Counted from the first letter of the stretch, positions 1-12,246 are shown. The stretch: DNA of 64,000 nt from Lunularia cruciata (GCA_948567375.1 OX419756.1:38454333-38518332); one strand, 5' to 3'. The notes: a model not told the origin generated them from the sequence alone. A program made the numbers and translations.

Positions 1-2440
1 CATTTCTGATTGCTTCAATTGCAAGGAGCATTTACTCATAAACCAACTCTTCTTGGATGAGTTTGTTATCCATCCAAACAAAGGTGTGTATGTTGAAAGT
101 GGCATTGGTGGAAACTTTGAAAGATCTCATCCATTCTAGTTCAAGACACACTCAACTTCATAAGTTCTATTTTCTTTTGCATATCCTTCAAGAATACAAA
201 TGATGGATCTCCATATTCCCCATGGCTCATAGCTTGGATGTCATCATTGAAACTCTCCCAATTGCTATTCCACAATTACTCAAGGTTTGTCACTTTGCAA
301 AAGATCAACATAGAGGCAAACATAACTTGGATTTTTTTCCTAAAGTCCTAAAGACTTGCTTCCTACAAAGCTTGATGCCACTCATTGTCATCTTTGAACA
401 ACCAAAGCACTACACAAGCATCCTTAAATACGATGTGCTCAATGTTGTAAATAATGTGGAGGTCAGCAAAGGAGGTTGTATCTTTGACATAGTTCAATAA
501 CATACATAGATAGTAACATTTTCCAAAGGCTGGATGAGCAAAGTATACACAACCAATAACAAAACCTTATTTGTGCAAGTCTCATCTCTTTTCCTTTTTT
601 TTCCACACCCATTGTTGTGGGAACCCATTGTACATGAATTCACATGCTATAGCATATTTACAATTAGCTTCAAACTATTGTGTATAAAGTTGTCTTAGTT
701 GCATTTGAGTTTTCAATAATTTACTCAAAGATTTGCATCTTCAACAAATACCATAGTTTGTTGATATTTCCAGTCACATCTCAAACTTGAAGATATGCCA
801 TAATGCCTCAGATGTTGACACATAGTAACAATGAAGATAGTAATCTATTTGATCAAATATTTGTGGGATATTATTATTTGTGGTATTGTGTGTAATAGCT
901 ATAATAGCTCTATAATGTCCCTTGTAGACAAACTTTAAAAGGTACTTCATAGCTTGAATATTGTTACACCTCTCTACATTGATATATGAATTGTACTTGG
1001 TGGACAAATAGAGATTGTGTGGTATCACCCATTGGTTGTCCAAAGCTACATCCTTCACCAAGATAGATGGAGTAACCATTGACATTGGTGGATATCTTTG
1101 CCTAAAACTTCCAAGGTCACCATTTCATCTACAATACTTGGTGCATTGGGGAAAAAAATGATGCCACAAGGACTATGCATCATGTACTTTCTCATAAATT
1201 AATAAGCAAGAATATTCTTATCTTTATTCAAAATCTTTGCACTAATGAGCTTGTCCACAGTCCATGGTTTACAATCCTTGGCAAATAAGATAAGCATGTG
1301 GGTATGTGGAAGCCTCCACTCCTAGAATTCAATGACATGAATGCATGGTATTGTCCATCTTAGAATATATCTCCTATGAATTTCACATGAAGTTCTTTCA
1401 ACTTCATGTGAAACACACATGATACCAAATAAAGACTATCTTGAGGTTGTTGATTGGGTAGCAATGCCTACATGATTTCTGGCCATTGTAGGTTGCAAGA
1501 GAAAGTCACGAAACCACCAAGACATCCAACCCATTGGCAAATGGCCATGGCATCTTGGTAGGTTTGGACCATGTGGCATATGCCCCCTATAAAGGAGCAG
1601 GGTAGAGGATGTGATGTCCAACAATAGCTGCATTTATATCACCAAGAGCAATGGTGTCTTGCAAACTTAGATAAATATTTGCTTGTAACTTCTTTGATTA
1701 AATCTGAGGCATTTCAGGTGAGTTTGTTCTATAATCGCATATGCATCAACAATGTTCTATTGTCTCAAACATCCTACACATAGTAAGGCAATCCTATCTC
1801 CATCTTCATGGTGAAGATGATATTGATATTATTTGGCCTTCATGATATGCTTGTGCTAACTCCTTGTTGAATTCACAACCTCATTATCAACCTTGACTTT
1901 GCCATCCATCCCTTCATGAACATTGTTTTGAATCCTACCCAAAGGAATGTTGAGATGCAATCCATCTTCACCATGTGGATATTGGAATTCCATATACACT
2001 ACATGGATCTTTGAGATATGCTTCACATGACCATCACAAAGTTGCACAAAAATATCACAATGGTCAACATGTTCAAAGCCATCTCCAACTATTAGTGTAG
2101 CAACTTCATTGGTGGTGGATGTATTGTACCGTTGGAAATCATAATTTCTTACATATAGTAAATGCAAAGACAACTATGGTATTAAGGCACACCAATAGCA
2201 TTTGGCAAGAGATTTTTGTTCATTATTTGAAATACATGCATGTATGGGTTAACATTATCCAACATGGTTTGTAGTTGCTCCAAGGTTGGCAAATGCAAGG
2301 AAGCCATCATTGCATGAAGGTGCTGATGTTCATGTGCGGTGTCATGAATGTACATTTGTGCAAATTGTAGACAATGTCCTTCAATTGGTGTAATATTACA
2401 AGGACAAGGGAAGAGAGAACACAAAGATTTCACATTCAAT
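1..2440 (-). pseudogene. Helitron Rep/helicase gene, decayed and cut by window edge
   Basis: Minus-strand fragments in several frames line up in order with the N-terminal and central part of plant Helitron transposases (rolling-circle Rep plus PIF1-like helicase). From 2439 to 2182 a fragment reads like the FAQLYIYD...LQ.MLDE.NP(Y/F) block, here FAQMYIHD and MLDNVNPYMHVF. From 2173 to 1856 comes the YN..T.NEVA..I.GDG block with HCDI. Near 1350-1230 there is a match to the LPH.H(I/M)L segment, and near 1200-1130 to MMHSPCG. From 1085 to 774 comes the block with WVIPHNLYLS.KY..YINVE and YLLKFVYKGH. About 620 to 200 contains GFVIGCVYFAHPAFGKCYYL, TSFADL, FKDACV and LW.....SFNDDIQ. Stops and frameshifts break it, so it is not functional. 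The helicase ATPase motifs would lie left of position 1. Assignment rests on remembered family pattern; order and spacing of the blocks make it secure. Confidence 0.85.
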
Positions 2441-3120
2441 CATCCAATGCCCCAAAGGAGCACCATCTCTTTATTATATAGACACAAGGGATCTCTTGCA
2501 AGGAAGCTCCATCATAGGATTAGGCACATAGATAGGTGACATGTCAGCAAGCTCCACCCTTGGATTACTTACTTGTATGGGTGACATGTTTTTCCTGATC
2601 CTATCTGATTGGTCAAACATGCTTTGACTGGAGGGAATCTTTTAGGGAATCTTCTTGTAGGAATCTCAAAATCACATGGGTGAGGTACCATTGGAAAGCT
2701 CTTGATGAGAAAACCCAGGGGGTGGGAAGGCCAACCTAATTAGGGCGGGGGAGGGGGGTAAACTGCACATTTTTGAGGCCTAATTCATTCGTTTAGGCCT
2801 CCAAAATTGCCCTCAAAGATTTCAACCATATTTTTGTTCTTGCTCTATTAGTAGAAATCCCTGTTTTGTGATACCTCTTTCTAATCTATTTAGTCCATCA
2901 TCTGTAACATTCTTCTAGATGCTACCAAACCAATTCTCACCTTTAAATCATATGTCTAGCTATTGGTTCTAAGGTTTTCAAGTCTATTTTGGTTTCTGCC
3001 CTATTAGTATAAGTACTCTTTTGGTGAGACTTCTATCTGATCTATTTTGTCCATCATGTATAACATCATTCCAGATGTGACCAAACCAAATTTCACATCG
3101 AGATCATATGGCTAGCTCTT
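2440..3120. repeat. Dispersed repeat, inverted copy at 15.5-16.0 kb
   Basis: This stretch, immediately upstream of the Helitron remnant on its coding strand, is the diverged reverse complement of about 15530-16020. Shared landmarks include GCCCCAAAGGAGCA (2450s; reverse complement near 16010), a G-rich run followed by GAGGCCTAA and TTTAGGCCTCCAAAATTG (2735-2812; reverse complement 15683-15760), and the CTATTAGTA.AA...CTTTTGGTGA block. The repeat could be the 5' flank of the Helitron family or an unrelated element. No coding content was recognised. Confidence 0.7.
2829..3120. repeat. Two tandem units of about 150 bp
   Basis: Two diverged units lie head to tail. Each carries the succession TCT/GCCCTATTAGTA, TTTTG.TGA, ATCTATTT.GTCCATCAT.T.TAACAT, CCAGATG/TAGATG, ACCAAACCAA and ATCATATG.CTAGCT. 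Unit 1 is about 2829-2975 and unit 2 about 2983-3120. The matching block is present only once in the inverted relative near 15.55-15.67 kb, so the duplication happened in this copy. Confidence 0.65.
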
Positions 3121-5037
3121 GTATTACAATTAATAGAAGGGAGCCTATCTTATGGTACACTACACCATAAATGCAAAAAGATTATGGGCCACTACCACAT
3201 GTAATTGTCTCATTGATTTTAGCACTAAGGATGTGAGTGCAAAGGTAGAGTTGTACATGCAGATCTAGTGATGGAATTTTGCCACAAGTGGATTGGTGGT
3301 AGAAAGACTAGATTCCAATTCATTGGAGACTGCACAAAGGTAATGGTAATGCAATTTTTTCACTCTCACAACATAGCAAGAAATGAGAATTGCATAGAAA
3401 GGATCTCAAGGTGCACTAAAACTTCCACATATTTTCTTTGCAATGTTGGCACATTATATTCATCTCACCATAGTCTCATTGTCCAAGGCAAGGCAATTGA
3501 AATATCTGTTCTTTGCAAACATGCACATCAAGCCACACATTGGACTTGTCATTGCCAAGTCAAAGTTGGATGTCTAATAGAGCATGATGAAGGCAATAAA
3601 AATGGAAGAAAAACCCACTGGTGCTTCTATAAATTAAGAGAAATATCTACAAACTGAACATATGACACAACTTAGAACAAGCATAAGCAGAAAATGCATG
3701 AGAAGACAGAATGGAGTATACAAATACGTCTATCTTATGGTGTATGTGGTGTAGCAAAGGTCAAGTTGTATACATTCATTTTTGGGAAACTATATTGCCC
3801 TTGATGCTATAAAAATCATTCTTTTTGACAAAGATCATGACTAGTTCAAGGTGATTACATAAGTTTTAGTTCAAATTTGACACCAAGTACTTGACTGGTT
3901 TTGTAAAGTTTTGTAAGTCTATTGTAATTTGGTTGTATGTTGGCAAGGTTTTCAGAGGTTTACTCTAGAAAATTTTGGATTACCATTAATGGTGTTTAAA
4001 AGGAGTTGAGTGGCTTCTACAAAGGAAGGGTTGAAGGTTGATAAGTAAGGTTTTACGTTTAGTAGTTTTTGTTTTGAACCTATAATGAGCAGGTCAGGTC
4101 AGGTCATGTTAGCATGTCAGATCAGCTTCTAAGTATAGGGGGGGTAATATTCTATCACACAAATAAAACACACATATGAAAGATTGGGAACATAACATGA
4201 GATGCATACCAAGAAGACCTATAAAATCATAAGAAGCTTACATACTAGTATGCATTGTAAAAACTCCTATGCTTTTGTGGTTAAAGAATTGCTCCTTACT
4301 CTTCGAGGTGATTGAAATCAGTGCAAATATCTGAACTTGGGACAAAAAAGGGGAGCAATTGTTTTGTGACATATCACTTGAGAGAGCAAAACTACATTGA
4401 GAACTTAAGAAGACTTCAATAGTCTTGTTTAATGTGACCAACAAAGTAGAAGTAAACTACATCTAGCTTGTGCTTACCTGATCTTCCAAATCTGTTATTT
4501 TTTTACAGTTACTTTCTCCCTCAAAAGCAACGAATGAGCTAATCACACTCTCTCAAAATTTTTTATCAATAGATACCACATCTACAAATTCATATGTTCT
4601 ATTTCATGGTTTTCTAATTCTCTAAGTTGTTTGAAGCCAACCAAAAACTTATCCTTCTCCAAATCTTAACCAAGAGATAAATAATGGAACATGGTATTCA
4701 AACTCTTATTAACATCAAAAATCAGTGTTCAGACAGAATTCTTGACATTAGGCTATTGAAATCAAATACTAAGTCATAAGAGGGAAATTATGCATGATAA
4801 CACTGAATTTGAAATTCCAATTTGAAGAAACAATAAAATTTATTATTTTTCATCGTATTATGATTTCAATGAAAGCACTGCTCTTATCACATACTGATAA
4901 CACACCAATCCATAAGTTTATAGACTATTAAGATGTTTTCCCCTCTTATAGATTTTTCACTAGGTTCTAATAACCGATCCACATTTGTCTCAATTTAACA
5001 AATCCACCATGCATATCAAATATGCAAAAGTTCAAGG
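3121..5037. other. Region without recognised gene
   Basis: AT-rich DNA. The longest open frame is 3268-3657 on the plus strand (129 codons, rich in His, Cys and Lys). I recognise no family in it and see no codon or neighbour support. A short direct repeat of CAGGT lies near 4092-4105, and a run of seven Gs near 4138. Nothing else stands out. Confidence 0.5.
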
Positions 5038-6400
5038 CTATAGTTCTTTCAAAATATGCTAAACATAAAAATAGCAAAAAAGCACACTGAAGATATTGCA
5101 CCTTGTTTTGCTCAAAGGAAGTTCATTTATTAAGAAGAATGTATCCCAAAAACTCTAATGCATATCCAACTTTGTTTGCTTCACTTTCCTCCTTTCACCT
5201 ACATCTAGACAAACAATAGGGTAAAAACCTAATTCAATAATTCTACATATTGAACATCCTATTTTAAAGTACATGTTGGAACAACTACTCCTTATCAATT
5301 CAATCAGGCACAATTTCACTATAAAATCTGGAGGGGGACTCAGCATAATTCCAAACAGAAATTGATGAAAGTTTGGGGCTCTAGTTCCTTCAAAAAGCAC
5401 GACATGATATGCTAAACATAAAAATAGCAAACAAAAATAGTCAAGGTATAGTGCACCTTATTATGCTTTGAGCAAAGTTGTTTATCCAAAAGGGTGTATC
5501 CCAACAAATCTAATGCATTTCCAGCTTCCTTTGTGACACTTACTTCACTTTCCCTTCTTTCACCTACATCTAGAGAAACAAAAAGGCAAAAACCTATTGA
5601 AATAAGTGACATATTGAACATCCTCATTTTAAGGTATATGTGGGAACATCAAATCTCTAAGAATTCAATTAGGTATTCTTTCATTATGAAATTTGGATGG
5701 GACTCAAGATAACTCTTAACATAAATTTATGAAATTTTAGTGCTATACTTCTTTCAAAAAATTTAGCATGATATGCTAAGCATAAAAATAGCAAAAAAAA
5801 CACTAAGGGTATAGTGCACTTTGATGCACTTTGAGGAAGTTGTTTATCCAAAAGTATACATCCTAACAAATCTAATGCATATCCAACTTCTTCTATTGAT
5901 AATGAGTTCACTTTCCTTTCTTTCACTTACATCCAAAGAAAAACAAGGTAAAAACCTACTGAAATAATTTGACATATTGAGCATCCTTTTTTTAAAGTCC
6001 ATGTAGGAACATCAACTCCTTTTCAATTCAACTAGGTAGGGTTTCATTATGAAATCCAGATGGGGACTCGGGATAACTATGAACAAAAATTTATGAAAGT
6101 TCATGACTATAGTTCCTTCAAAACATATAGCATTATATGCTAAACATAAAAATAGCAAACAAGAACACTTAGGGTATAGCACACCTTGTTGTGCTCTAAG
6201 TAAGGTTATTTATCTAAAAGGATGTATCCTGATAAATCTAATGCATGTCTAGCTTCCTTTGCCAATAATGGCTTCACTTTCCCTTCTTTCAACTACATCC
6301 AAAGAAACAATAGGGCAAAATCCTACTGAAATAATTAAAATATTGAATTACATCATATATTAAAATACATGTTGGAACATCAACTCCAAATCAATTCAAT
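5038..6400. repeat. Tandem array of four ~360-bp units
   Basis: Four diverged head-to-tail units begin at about 5038, 5381, 5743 and 6108. Each starts with a TAGTTC(C/T)TTCAAAA-like run followed by ATATGCTAA(A/G)CATAAAAATAGCAA. The same landmarks then follow: a GTATCCCAA/CCTAACAAATCTAATGCAT segment, a TTCACTTTCC..CTTTCA..TACATC segment, AT(A)TTGA(A/G)CATCC, and TCAATTCAA.TAGG...TTTCA.TATGAAAT. Periods are about 343, 362 and 365 bp. Short minus-strand frames inside are the same degenerate reading repeated and are not genes. This looks like a small satellite-type array or a tandemly amplified element fragment. Confidence 0.85.
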
Positions 6401-6464
6401 TAGTGAAAGGCGACAGCGTAGGAAAAACAAAGGATGGGAAGACCCCATCAATTAGTCAGGGTCC
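6401..6464 (-). mobile_element. 64-bp LINE 3'-tail insertion with 11-bp target duplication
   Basis: The insert carries AAAGGCGACAGCGTAGGAAAA and AAGGATGGGAAGACCCCATCA, matching the 3' end of the LINE at 60.87-60.95 kb in the same (minus) orientation. It is flanked by the perfect 11-bp direct repeat ATCAATTCAAT at 6390-6400 and 6465-6475. The uninterrupted sequence is visible in the neighbouring tandem unit near 6028-6045. Extreme 5' truncation plus a target-site duplication is what target-primed reverse transcription leaves. Confidence 0.85.
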
Positions 6465-6925
6465 ATCAATTCAATGAATCAGGGTTTCACTATGAAATCT
6501 AGATGGAGACTGGAGATAACTTTGAACAAAATTTAAGAGCAATAGAGTAGCTAGAACAAAAATTTAGGGTGACATGAGCTGAATGGTCTTGGCATATCAT
6601 TGGCACTTTTACAATACCTAGAAGGAAGCATGATGACTTAAACATGGACATGTGTTTGACTACAACTATATGGATGGACAGATCCAATTTGAAGATGACA
6701 AACAAGAAGACAATATTAGGCCCCTAGCCTAGCTTATACAGTAGGCTAGGCATCTTTTGTTTAATTTTGTTTCTTGCTTGGGCTTGATATCAACCTAATC
6801 TAGTGTGTAACTTCTAATTTCCTTAGCCAATTCAATGAATTTTTAAGTAGGATTAAAGTTAACTCTCAAATAAAGTTTTACCAAAAGATCAAGAATTTTG
6901 TAGATACTTTAGTAGCATAAGAGCG

Positions 6926-6972
6926 TGCACGCACACACACATACACACAGATATATATATGTTTGTGTGTAT
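6926..6972. repeat. CA/TA/TG microsatellite with mirror symmetry
   Basis: GCACGCACACACACATACACAC is followed by GATATATATATG and then TTTGTGTGTATGC. The CA side and the TG side are near complementary, so the tract can fold back around the TA core. Confidence 0.8.
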
Positions 6973-6990
6973 GCTTCAATGGTTACAGTT

Positions 6991-7057
6991 GAGAACTTAT
7001 GATAACCATCTTATTTATTTACAATGCAAATAAATAAAGTACTCTTGGTAAGTTCTC
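6991..7057. repeat. Nested foldback (stem-loop)
   Basis: Outer arms GAGAACTTA (6991-6999) and TAAGTTCTC (7049-7057) enclose a second perfect pair, TTATTTATTT (7011-7020) and AAATAAATAA (7028-7037). Together they form a two-level hairpin of 67 bp. No coding content is visible. Confidence 0.7.
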
Positions 7058-7967
7058 ATTAGACATTGGTTTAACATAATTTCCTTAAATATTTATGAAA
7101 ATAATTATAGCTATGAAATTTTGTTATTGATTGAAGGGAAATATTATTCAAATGATAGATTTATTTGGATATTCATCAAAATAGCTTTTAAAATCTTGGC
7201 TCTCTTCTACAAAACCTTCTATTGAAGGGTTATAAGACTTTTGTAAAATAACAATAACACATTACATGATGAAGGTTCTAAATCAATACAAATGTACAAA
7301 ATTTGATGGGCAACAATTCCATGATAATATTTGGTCAATTTAAACATAGGTATGATCAACTATAAACAGACCAAATTTAGTTCTTTTAGAAACTCCTTTC
7401 TTCAACAAGCAGTTATAGACTGTATTTTATACCATACTTTTATTAGATTGAGAGTGAAAATAAAAAAATTGTGGTACTTTATTATATGAATTAAATTTCA
7501 AAAATTTTGTTGGAAGTTCATTAGATCTAATATTACTTTAGGTAAAAAATAGTTTTGATTTCATGTTCTTATGAAGATAAACTGCTCCATTAGGATATAT
7601 TTTGAGTAATCATTTAATATATTGATGATTGATAATAAAAAAGGAAGTAAATTGATTATCTAGAAAATTTTCATACTAAAAATACCAAGACATTTTTCAT
7701 GTTATGATATTATTATTCCTTCAATGTGCTAGTTTATCACATTCACTTGTTTGTTATGCTCAATGTAGCCTGAGAAAGGCTTGTGATTTTCTTGGAATAT
7801 AGTGATGACTTGGTGTCAATTGAATACTAGTAAAATTGGTGAGAACATGTCATTCTCTTGAGAATACAAATCAAATATGACAAGAATATGGCTAGTGTCA
7901 CATCCTATGGTGCACTAGGGGAAAGGTAAAACTAAATATCACTTTCACTACAAGTAGATTCTAAATT

Positions 7968-8274
7968 AATCTTTAAGGTGATGACTCACTTCACCTTAAA
8001 GATTCTTTCATTCCAAAGGTTGCAAACTATGCTTCCTTGGAAGCACAACGCCAAAGGTGTCTTCACATTGCCTGAAAGTCTTTGCCTTTTAATTTTGTGG
8101 TACTCTCAATGCTCCAAATCAGAACAAACTCCTCAACACATTGAGGAGTTTCAATAGGAAATTTCATTGAACTCTATTGGTAGAAGAGTGACTTCCAAAC
8201 TATGTTTTAAAGTATCAATAACTAGATGTTGCATGTAAATGTTTATATGGGCCCATAGAAACTTTTACATGCAA
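7968..8274. repeat. Three hairpins within about 300 bp
   Basis: First hairpin: perfect 14-bp arms AATCTTTAAGGTGA (7968-7981) and TCACCTTAAAGATT (7991-8004). Second: perfect 11-bp arms AAACTCCTCAA (8126-8136) and TTGAGGAGTTT (8141-8151). Third: 16-bp arms TTGCATGTAAATGTTT (8229-8244) and AAACTTTTACATGCAA (8259-8274) with one mismatch, whose loop holds the palindrome ATGGGCCCAT. The rest of 7060-8800 shows no gene. Confidence 0.75.
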
Positions 8275-8840
8275 TATGAAATTTTGATTTCAGACTTGGG
8301 TGGTTTCAACTATAGAGTTTACAAGTAGAATGAGAAGAAAGATATTGGTCAAATTAATGACATAAAAGACAAAAGAGTTATGTTATTAGGAGCATGTGAT
8401 AAGAAGAGAAACATGGAACAAGCAAAATCACATTACTGATACTTGAAATTTTTGAAACTCATCACTCTTGGAAGCCCAATTATTTCCACATCCACATAGG
8501 TTAATAAATCCAAAGTGAGATAATGAATTGATTCTCCCTAATCTTGTCAAATCCAATTGAATTGAAACATGAGAAGTGAGATTTATACATAATATCTAGT
8601 ATTAAGAGATGTGCAAAATCTAGCACTACTAGCCATTTCCATCTTGGATTTTAGTAGTTTGCAAATATAGTCATGAAATTGCAACGGTAGAAAAATAAGG
8701 AAGACACGCACTCACACTCTCCAAATTCTCTTCTTATTCCACATTTTGTAGATCCTTATATCAATCTTAATTATATTTGTTATGTATCACATTCCTTCAA
8801 GAGGTAGTTCCTTCAAGAGGTTCTTCTCAACATGGTATTA

Positions 8841-9760
8841 TCAGCTCCTTCTTCTTCTATCAAGAGAAAAATGAAACTTGAGGATGAAAGGTTTTGGATG
8901 ATTTCTAATCATTATGAATAGATTTTGAATTATATAGAAGATCCAAATCACTTCACACAAATTACCAAGTGCAATTGCAAGGAATCCATTCAAAAGAGCA
9001 CAACTTTCAATTACATGGCTACATATTTGGTGTAGCACATGAAACGGTTTACTGAATTAATAACAAGAGATAAATTATACAAGAAGTGTGCATGGTATAA
9101 AAAGTGGATAAGAATACCCAAGATTGGAAGGACAAGCGCATGGGAGGAGATCCCATAAAGAAGGAATTCAACTGTAGATGGATAACTATAGATGATAAGT
9201 TAAATCATCTATGCACTCACTTTGAGAGAATTTATTTAATGTTTGGATGTAGATGGAATATTTCTCCACCCGTGCTTTATGAATGGATGTGGTAGCAGGA
9301 AGAGAATGTTACACCAAAGGAAGAGGAGGAAGTTGATATTCTAGATTCTAGAAACACTCAAGCATTTTCTTATGCATTTGCCAGTCTAGATTCAATTCCT
9401 AGCCAAGGTCTAGATTCAATTCCTTCTTTTGGTTTATCCATTCAAGGGCTAGAAGAAGGTAATGTGCATAGGCTTGAATAGGAGAGTCATACCTATTCAG
9501 ATTGTATTGAAGATGGTGTACAAGTTGCAAAAGCATTGAGCACAAACATGGATATTCAAGAAGGCAAGGAAGGAGAGTCTGACAATAAATATCAAAAGAA
9601 CAAGGAAAAAGAGGAGGCAAGGAAGGAGAGCATGAGAATGAGGGTTGGGAGAACAATGAAAAAGAGCATGAAGATGAAGGTTGGAAGAGGAGGAAAATGT
9701 GAAATTCCAAGATAATGCCATCCTTGGTATGTTTCTTGCAAGACTTGGCATATAAAATGG
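8841..9760 (+). pseudogene. Degenerate plus-strand coding segment, family not recognised
   Basis: In the plus frames there are stretches that look once coding. An 8840-9110 segment includes KRKMKLEDERFWMISNHYE and ITKCNCKESIQKS. From 9280 to about 9740 a Glu/Lys-rich segment runs with motifs such as KEEEEVDILDSRNTQAF, GLDSIPSFGLSIQGLEEG, DGVQVAKALSTN and KNKEKEEARKES. Several stops and frame changes interrupt it. The opposite-strand frames here (185 and 84 codons) are Leu/Ser/Phe-rich mirror images of the acidic segment and were not accepted. It may be debris of a retroelement ORF or a captured gene fragment. Confidence 0.35.
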
Positions 9761-9956
9761 AAGAATGAGGCTCTAGAAGCAAAGGAGACGTGCATAAGGT
9801 TATATATACTAGTATTTGCAATAGGTTACATTGGTTGGTGGAAAGGTGAGCACTTGTGTATGTTGATCTAAGCTCATTTGTGCTAGGTAACCTTTGGTTT
9901 ATGAAACTATAAGGACTTTTGTATGTTGGTCTACACATGTATGTTTTGAGTTTCAT

Positions 9957-10620
9957 TTGTAGGTGGAAAGATGAGCAATTACATAGCTAGTTTGTGCTCA
10001 TATGCATTGGGTTACATTGATCTGTGCTAATGTCTGCTTGTCTACCTCATATATATTAATATGTGCTAGTGTGCATTTTGCTCTTTTTTGCCCTTTGCAA
10101 GTATAGGTATGCATCAATGGTCACTGGCATGCACTAGGCTATGTTTAGAGATTAGGATGGTATGTGTACATTTGGACTTAGATGCACTTCTTAATCAAGA
10201 TAGAGAATTCTACAATTTAATATAATGGCAATTCATAATTCCATATGAATTATTAGAACAACAATTAGTCCTTCCTTTATCATTCTCTATAGACTTTATA
10301 TTCCATCCACTTTATGTTTTATGATTCCATATACTTTACAAAGAATGGAGAAAAATTATCATAAAATGTACATATGATTATGATATAAGAATAGAATGTA
10401 TATACGAGAAAGAAGAAAATGATAAAATGATCATAAAATATGCAAAGTCTATGTATATGTATGATGTGAAAGTTAATCTAGTGCATCTTGAAAATGTCTA
10501 TAGAGGCAATGGCAAAGAAAAAAAGTGCTATATGTCCATATCCACTCCCTCTTGATGGGATGTACAAGGAGTTCTTGAAAAAACCCTGCTAAAATCTCAT
10601 ATGGGTGTGCACTATAATAC
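9957..10620. other. Region without recognised gene
   Basis: AT-rich DNA with frequent TG/CA-rich words. No ORF of note and no recognised element. Confidence 0.5.
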
Positions 10621-11276
10621 CTAAGTTGACCTAATTGTACACTCTTCTAAAAATGTAATATTAGGATAGGAGTCTATTCTAAGTCTATCTAGAAGAGCTA
10701 CCAAGAGGTCCAATGGTGAGATGTCTAATGTCTTGATTATATCGAGAGGAGTTAATCTAGGAAGATGTATACCACCATGGAGATAGTTCCTACAATATGG
10801 AAGTGTTGCACTATCAACTATCAATATATCTTTGATGGATAGACCTAATGATATAAAAATGTTGTAAGATCTAACCATCAAACCTCTATACTTGTCAATG
10901 AACTCATCTATATCACCAAAGCACCCCATGAGGTGTGTCCTTTTGTGTATTCCAATAGGCAAGAAACCATAATCTCATATAGAATAGAGTAGGTGCTCTA
11001 AATTCCTCCTTGTACCACTTATCCATATGGTCACCTCAAAGGGTGTCACACAATACTCTTTGGACTCTCTTAACTCCAAGTTGGGCGATACACTAAAAAG
11101 CAATATTCACTCTATAACTCCTCTATCTATTACATCATAGTGTCTCACACACCACTCCAAGAAAAGAGGATGTCTAGACCACCTAATATCTGCTAGATAA
11201 CCAATATCCAAAACTAGAATCTTCCTCCTCCAAACTCCAAGTATAAAGGATACACAAAAATGAACTGTCTTGATAA

Positions 11277-11389
<113 letters not shown>

Positions 11390-12022
11390 CAAATCTATAA
11401 GCCTAGAAACATCATCTTTTAAAGTCATCCTCCTCTCTTGAAGAGAACTTCTAAAACAGAATGGGAGTGAGAGTTCATCTGAAACTTGTGGTCTCTAAGG
11501 AACAATGTCCATATCATCTATTTGCATATAAGTCTCCTTACTAGGCCTTCCTATCAGAGTCAAAATCATTTGAGTTTTAGTTTCTTGGATTTGAATTGCT
11601 TGAGGTGGAGCCTCTTGCACTCCCATCATCAATTTGGCCCAAGTATGAGTCTCTAAACCAACATGTAGAGTTTTTACAGCCCAATATAGATCTCTATCCT
11701 AACTTTTGTTTGAGTGACCCTCTCTATATCATTTTTCTAAGTCCCGACATGCATTGCAAACACTAGAGGGTATATCCTAACCTCATCATGAAGAAAGGTC
11801 CTCACTTCCTCATAAGTCTCCTTTAGCTCAATCCTCATTGTGTCTAGAGTCCTCTAGGACTCTACTAACTCAACCTTGGTCCTATCTAAAGTCTCCATAG
11901 TTGCATAGAACTCTTGCCAATAAAATAACTCCCAAACCCAATATGCCTTAGCCATAAACTTTTTATGTCCTCTAACACTATGTTACTCAAGTAATCTCTC
12001 ATATCTAGAACTCTCCTTGTCC

Positions 12023-12246
12023 CCAAAATTCATCTCCATCTCTATCACTAGGCTATCTAACTTAGCTAATCTCTTGACTCTAGTAGTCTCCTAGGCCCTA
12101 AAATATATTTCTTTGTCTATCACTAACCATCTAAGTCAGCCAATCTCTCAACTCTAATACTCTCTTGGGCCCTAAAATTCATCTCCTTTTCTATCACTAG
12201 CCTATCTAAAATGACCAACCTCTCAACTTTAGTACTCTCTTAGGTC
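12023..12246. repeat. Three 75-bp tandem units
   Basis: Units at about 12023-12097, 12098-12171 and 12172-12246 share C(C/T)(C/A)AAAAT.CAT.TC, TCTATCACTA and AATCTCT(C/T)(A/G)ACTCTA.TA. A fourth partial unit starts at 12247. The 75-bp period is a multiple of three; the minus strand reads as repeated ESxxVERLxxLDxL-like heptads, suggesting a decayed coiled-coil coding repeat. Confidence 0.7.

Noticed and set aside
222..500. Plus-strand 92-codon ORF
   Set aside because: It is the mirror of the Helitron helicase reading on the minus strand.
3268..3657. Plus-strand 129-codon ORF
   Set aside because: No recognised motif, no coding-like neighbour, and an odd His/Cys-rich composition without a consistent zinc-binding spacing.
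5155..5926. Three similar minus-strand ORFs as a small gene family
   Set aside because: They recur only because the 360-bp DNA unit repeats; frames drift and are not conserved.
9399..9956. Minus-strand 185-codon ORF rich in Leu, Ser, Cys and Pro
   Set aside because: Composition is what the complement of a Glu/Lys-rich coding strand gives; no family match and the plus strand reads better.
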